Source of the DNA: Pseudomonas sp. IPO3778
Lineage (GTDB): Bacteria > Pseudomonadota > Gammaproteobacteria > Pseudomonadales > Pseudomonadaceae
Assembly (NCBI RefSeq): GCF_013386825.1
Contig: NZ_JACARC010000034.1
Span: forward strand, 250,489-314,488
DNA: 64,000 nt
Direction: 5' to 3'
In this document: positions 63,767 to 64,000 of the stretch, piece after piece
Numbering within the stretch: position 1 is the stretch's first letter
Layout: each line of letters starts with the position of its first letter
Made by a program: the position numbers and the translations under genes
Notes under the pieces: generated by a model
Database searches by the model: none
The model's input: the letters and a program-made list of their open reading frames with translations, nothing else
What the model was told of the DNA's origin: nothing

Positions 63767-64000
63767 GAAGCGCTGGTTGGGGTGACGCTTGGCGCTGCCG
63801 GAGCAGGCGTGCTGCTGGCCGGTGCGGTTGGGGCGGCGGTGCTGGCAGCAGGTGCAGCCGGGGTCGCAGGCTTGGCAGCTGGAGTCGCTGGTTTGGCCGG
63901 TGCAGGCTTGGCGGCGGCTGGCTTGACTGCTGGTTTTGCAGCAGCGGGCTTGGCAGCAGCAGGTTTTGCGGCTGGCTTGGCGGCTGGTTTCGCAGCAGCA
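63763..64000 (-). CDS. algP: AlgP-type histone-H1-like regulatory protein (C-terminal part only)
   Basis: The last 79 codons of a longer gene that continues past the right edge. The frame encodes repeated AAKPA blocks (Ala-Ala-Lys-Pro, with spacing of four to six residues) and an Ala/Pro/Thr-rich end finishing in SAS. This is the lysine-rich tail of AlgP (AlgR3), a DNA-binding protein once linked to alginate gene control in P. aeruginosa. Such repeats often vary in copy number. Only the repeats are seen, so the identity of the rest is inferred from context. Confidence 0.85.
   Translation of the reverse strand, partial: AAAKPAAKPAAKPAAAKPAAAKPAVKPAAAKPAPAKPATPAAKPATPAAPAASTAAPTAPASSTPAPAAPSVTPTSAS

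Overview
The window looks like chromosomal backbone of a fluorescent Pseudomonas (P. fluorescens group). The evidence is high-GC coding sequence, gene content and order that I recall as typical of Pseudomonas (gcvT-gcvH with a neighbouring iron ABC system; pepP-ubiH-ubiI next to zapA, 6S RNA and the formyl-THF ligase; ubiD-acyltransferase-rho-trxA; ppx/ppk/hemB; an ABC-F protein next to algP), and many intergenic REP elements of the type known from this group. Most genes could be named by reading their proteins. I saw no tRNA, rRNA, IS element, prophage or CRISPR array.

Layout. 1-3.4 kb: start of ssuE, peroxiredoxin lsfA and an OprD-family porin (sulfur starvation and uptake). 3.4-8.2 kb: argA and argE divergent from a CYTH-CHAD triphosphatase, then an Lrp-type regulator. 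8.2-14.3 kb: an ACT-like small protein, an orphan GspE-type ATPase, a qmcA-nfeD membrane pair, two small envelope proteins and a solitary sugar aminotransferase. 14.3-19 kb: gcvH-gcvT without gcvP, and a ferric-iron ABC permease plus binding protein. 19-26.1 kb: the ubiquinone cluster ygfB-pepP-ubiH-(thioesterase-like)-ubiI facing zapB-like/zapA-6S RNA-ygfA and an EVE-domain gene. 26.1-30.7 kb: FliL-like protein, quinone oxidoreductase, histidine phosphatase, glpT with a GlpR-type operator, and chaC. 30.7-36.6 kb: TonB receptor, small outer-membrane barrel, ferredoxin reductase overlapping ubiD. 36.6-40.6 kb: lipopolysaccharide-type acyltransferase, rho, trxA. 40.7-44.5 kb: a GntR/FCD regulator divergent from a four-gene amino-acid ABC operon. 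44.5-49.1 kb: a chaperone-usher fimbrial operon with a DUF1120-type pilin, the only clearly accessory block. 49.5-54.6 kb: ppx facing ppk-hemB (polyphosphate and heme). 54.7-64 kb: DedA protein, fatty-acid/sterol hydroxylase, elbB, UPF0178 protein, cytochrome c-FTR1 iron permease, LysE exporter, MscS channel, ABC-F protein, a TIGR02444-type protein and the repetitive tail of AlgP.

Themes: redox and sulfur stress (lsfA, trxA, chaC), iron (FbpA/B-like, TonB receptor, FTR1), ubiquinone synthesis (ubiH, ubiI, ubiD), arginine synthesis and phosphate/polyphosphate metabolism. Seven REP doublets in three sequence types and two solo elements sit between genes, usually just after a gene end. I found no convincing undescribed defence or mobile system. 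The best leads for novelty are the fimbrial block with its palindromic upstream region and its post-pilin hairpin, the orphan GspE ATPase, the solitary ArnB-like aminotransferase, and several small uncharacterised proteins.
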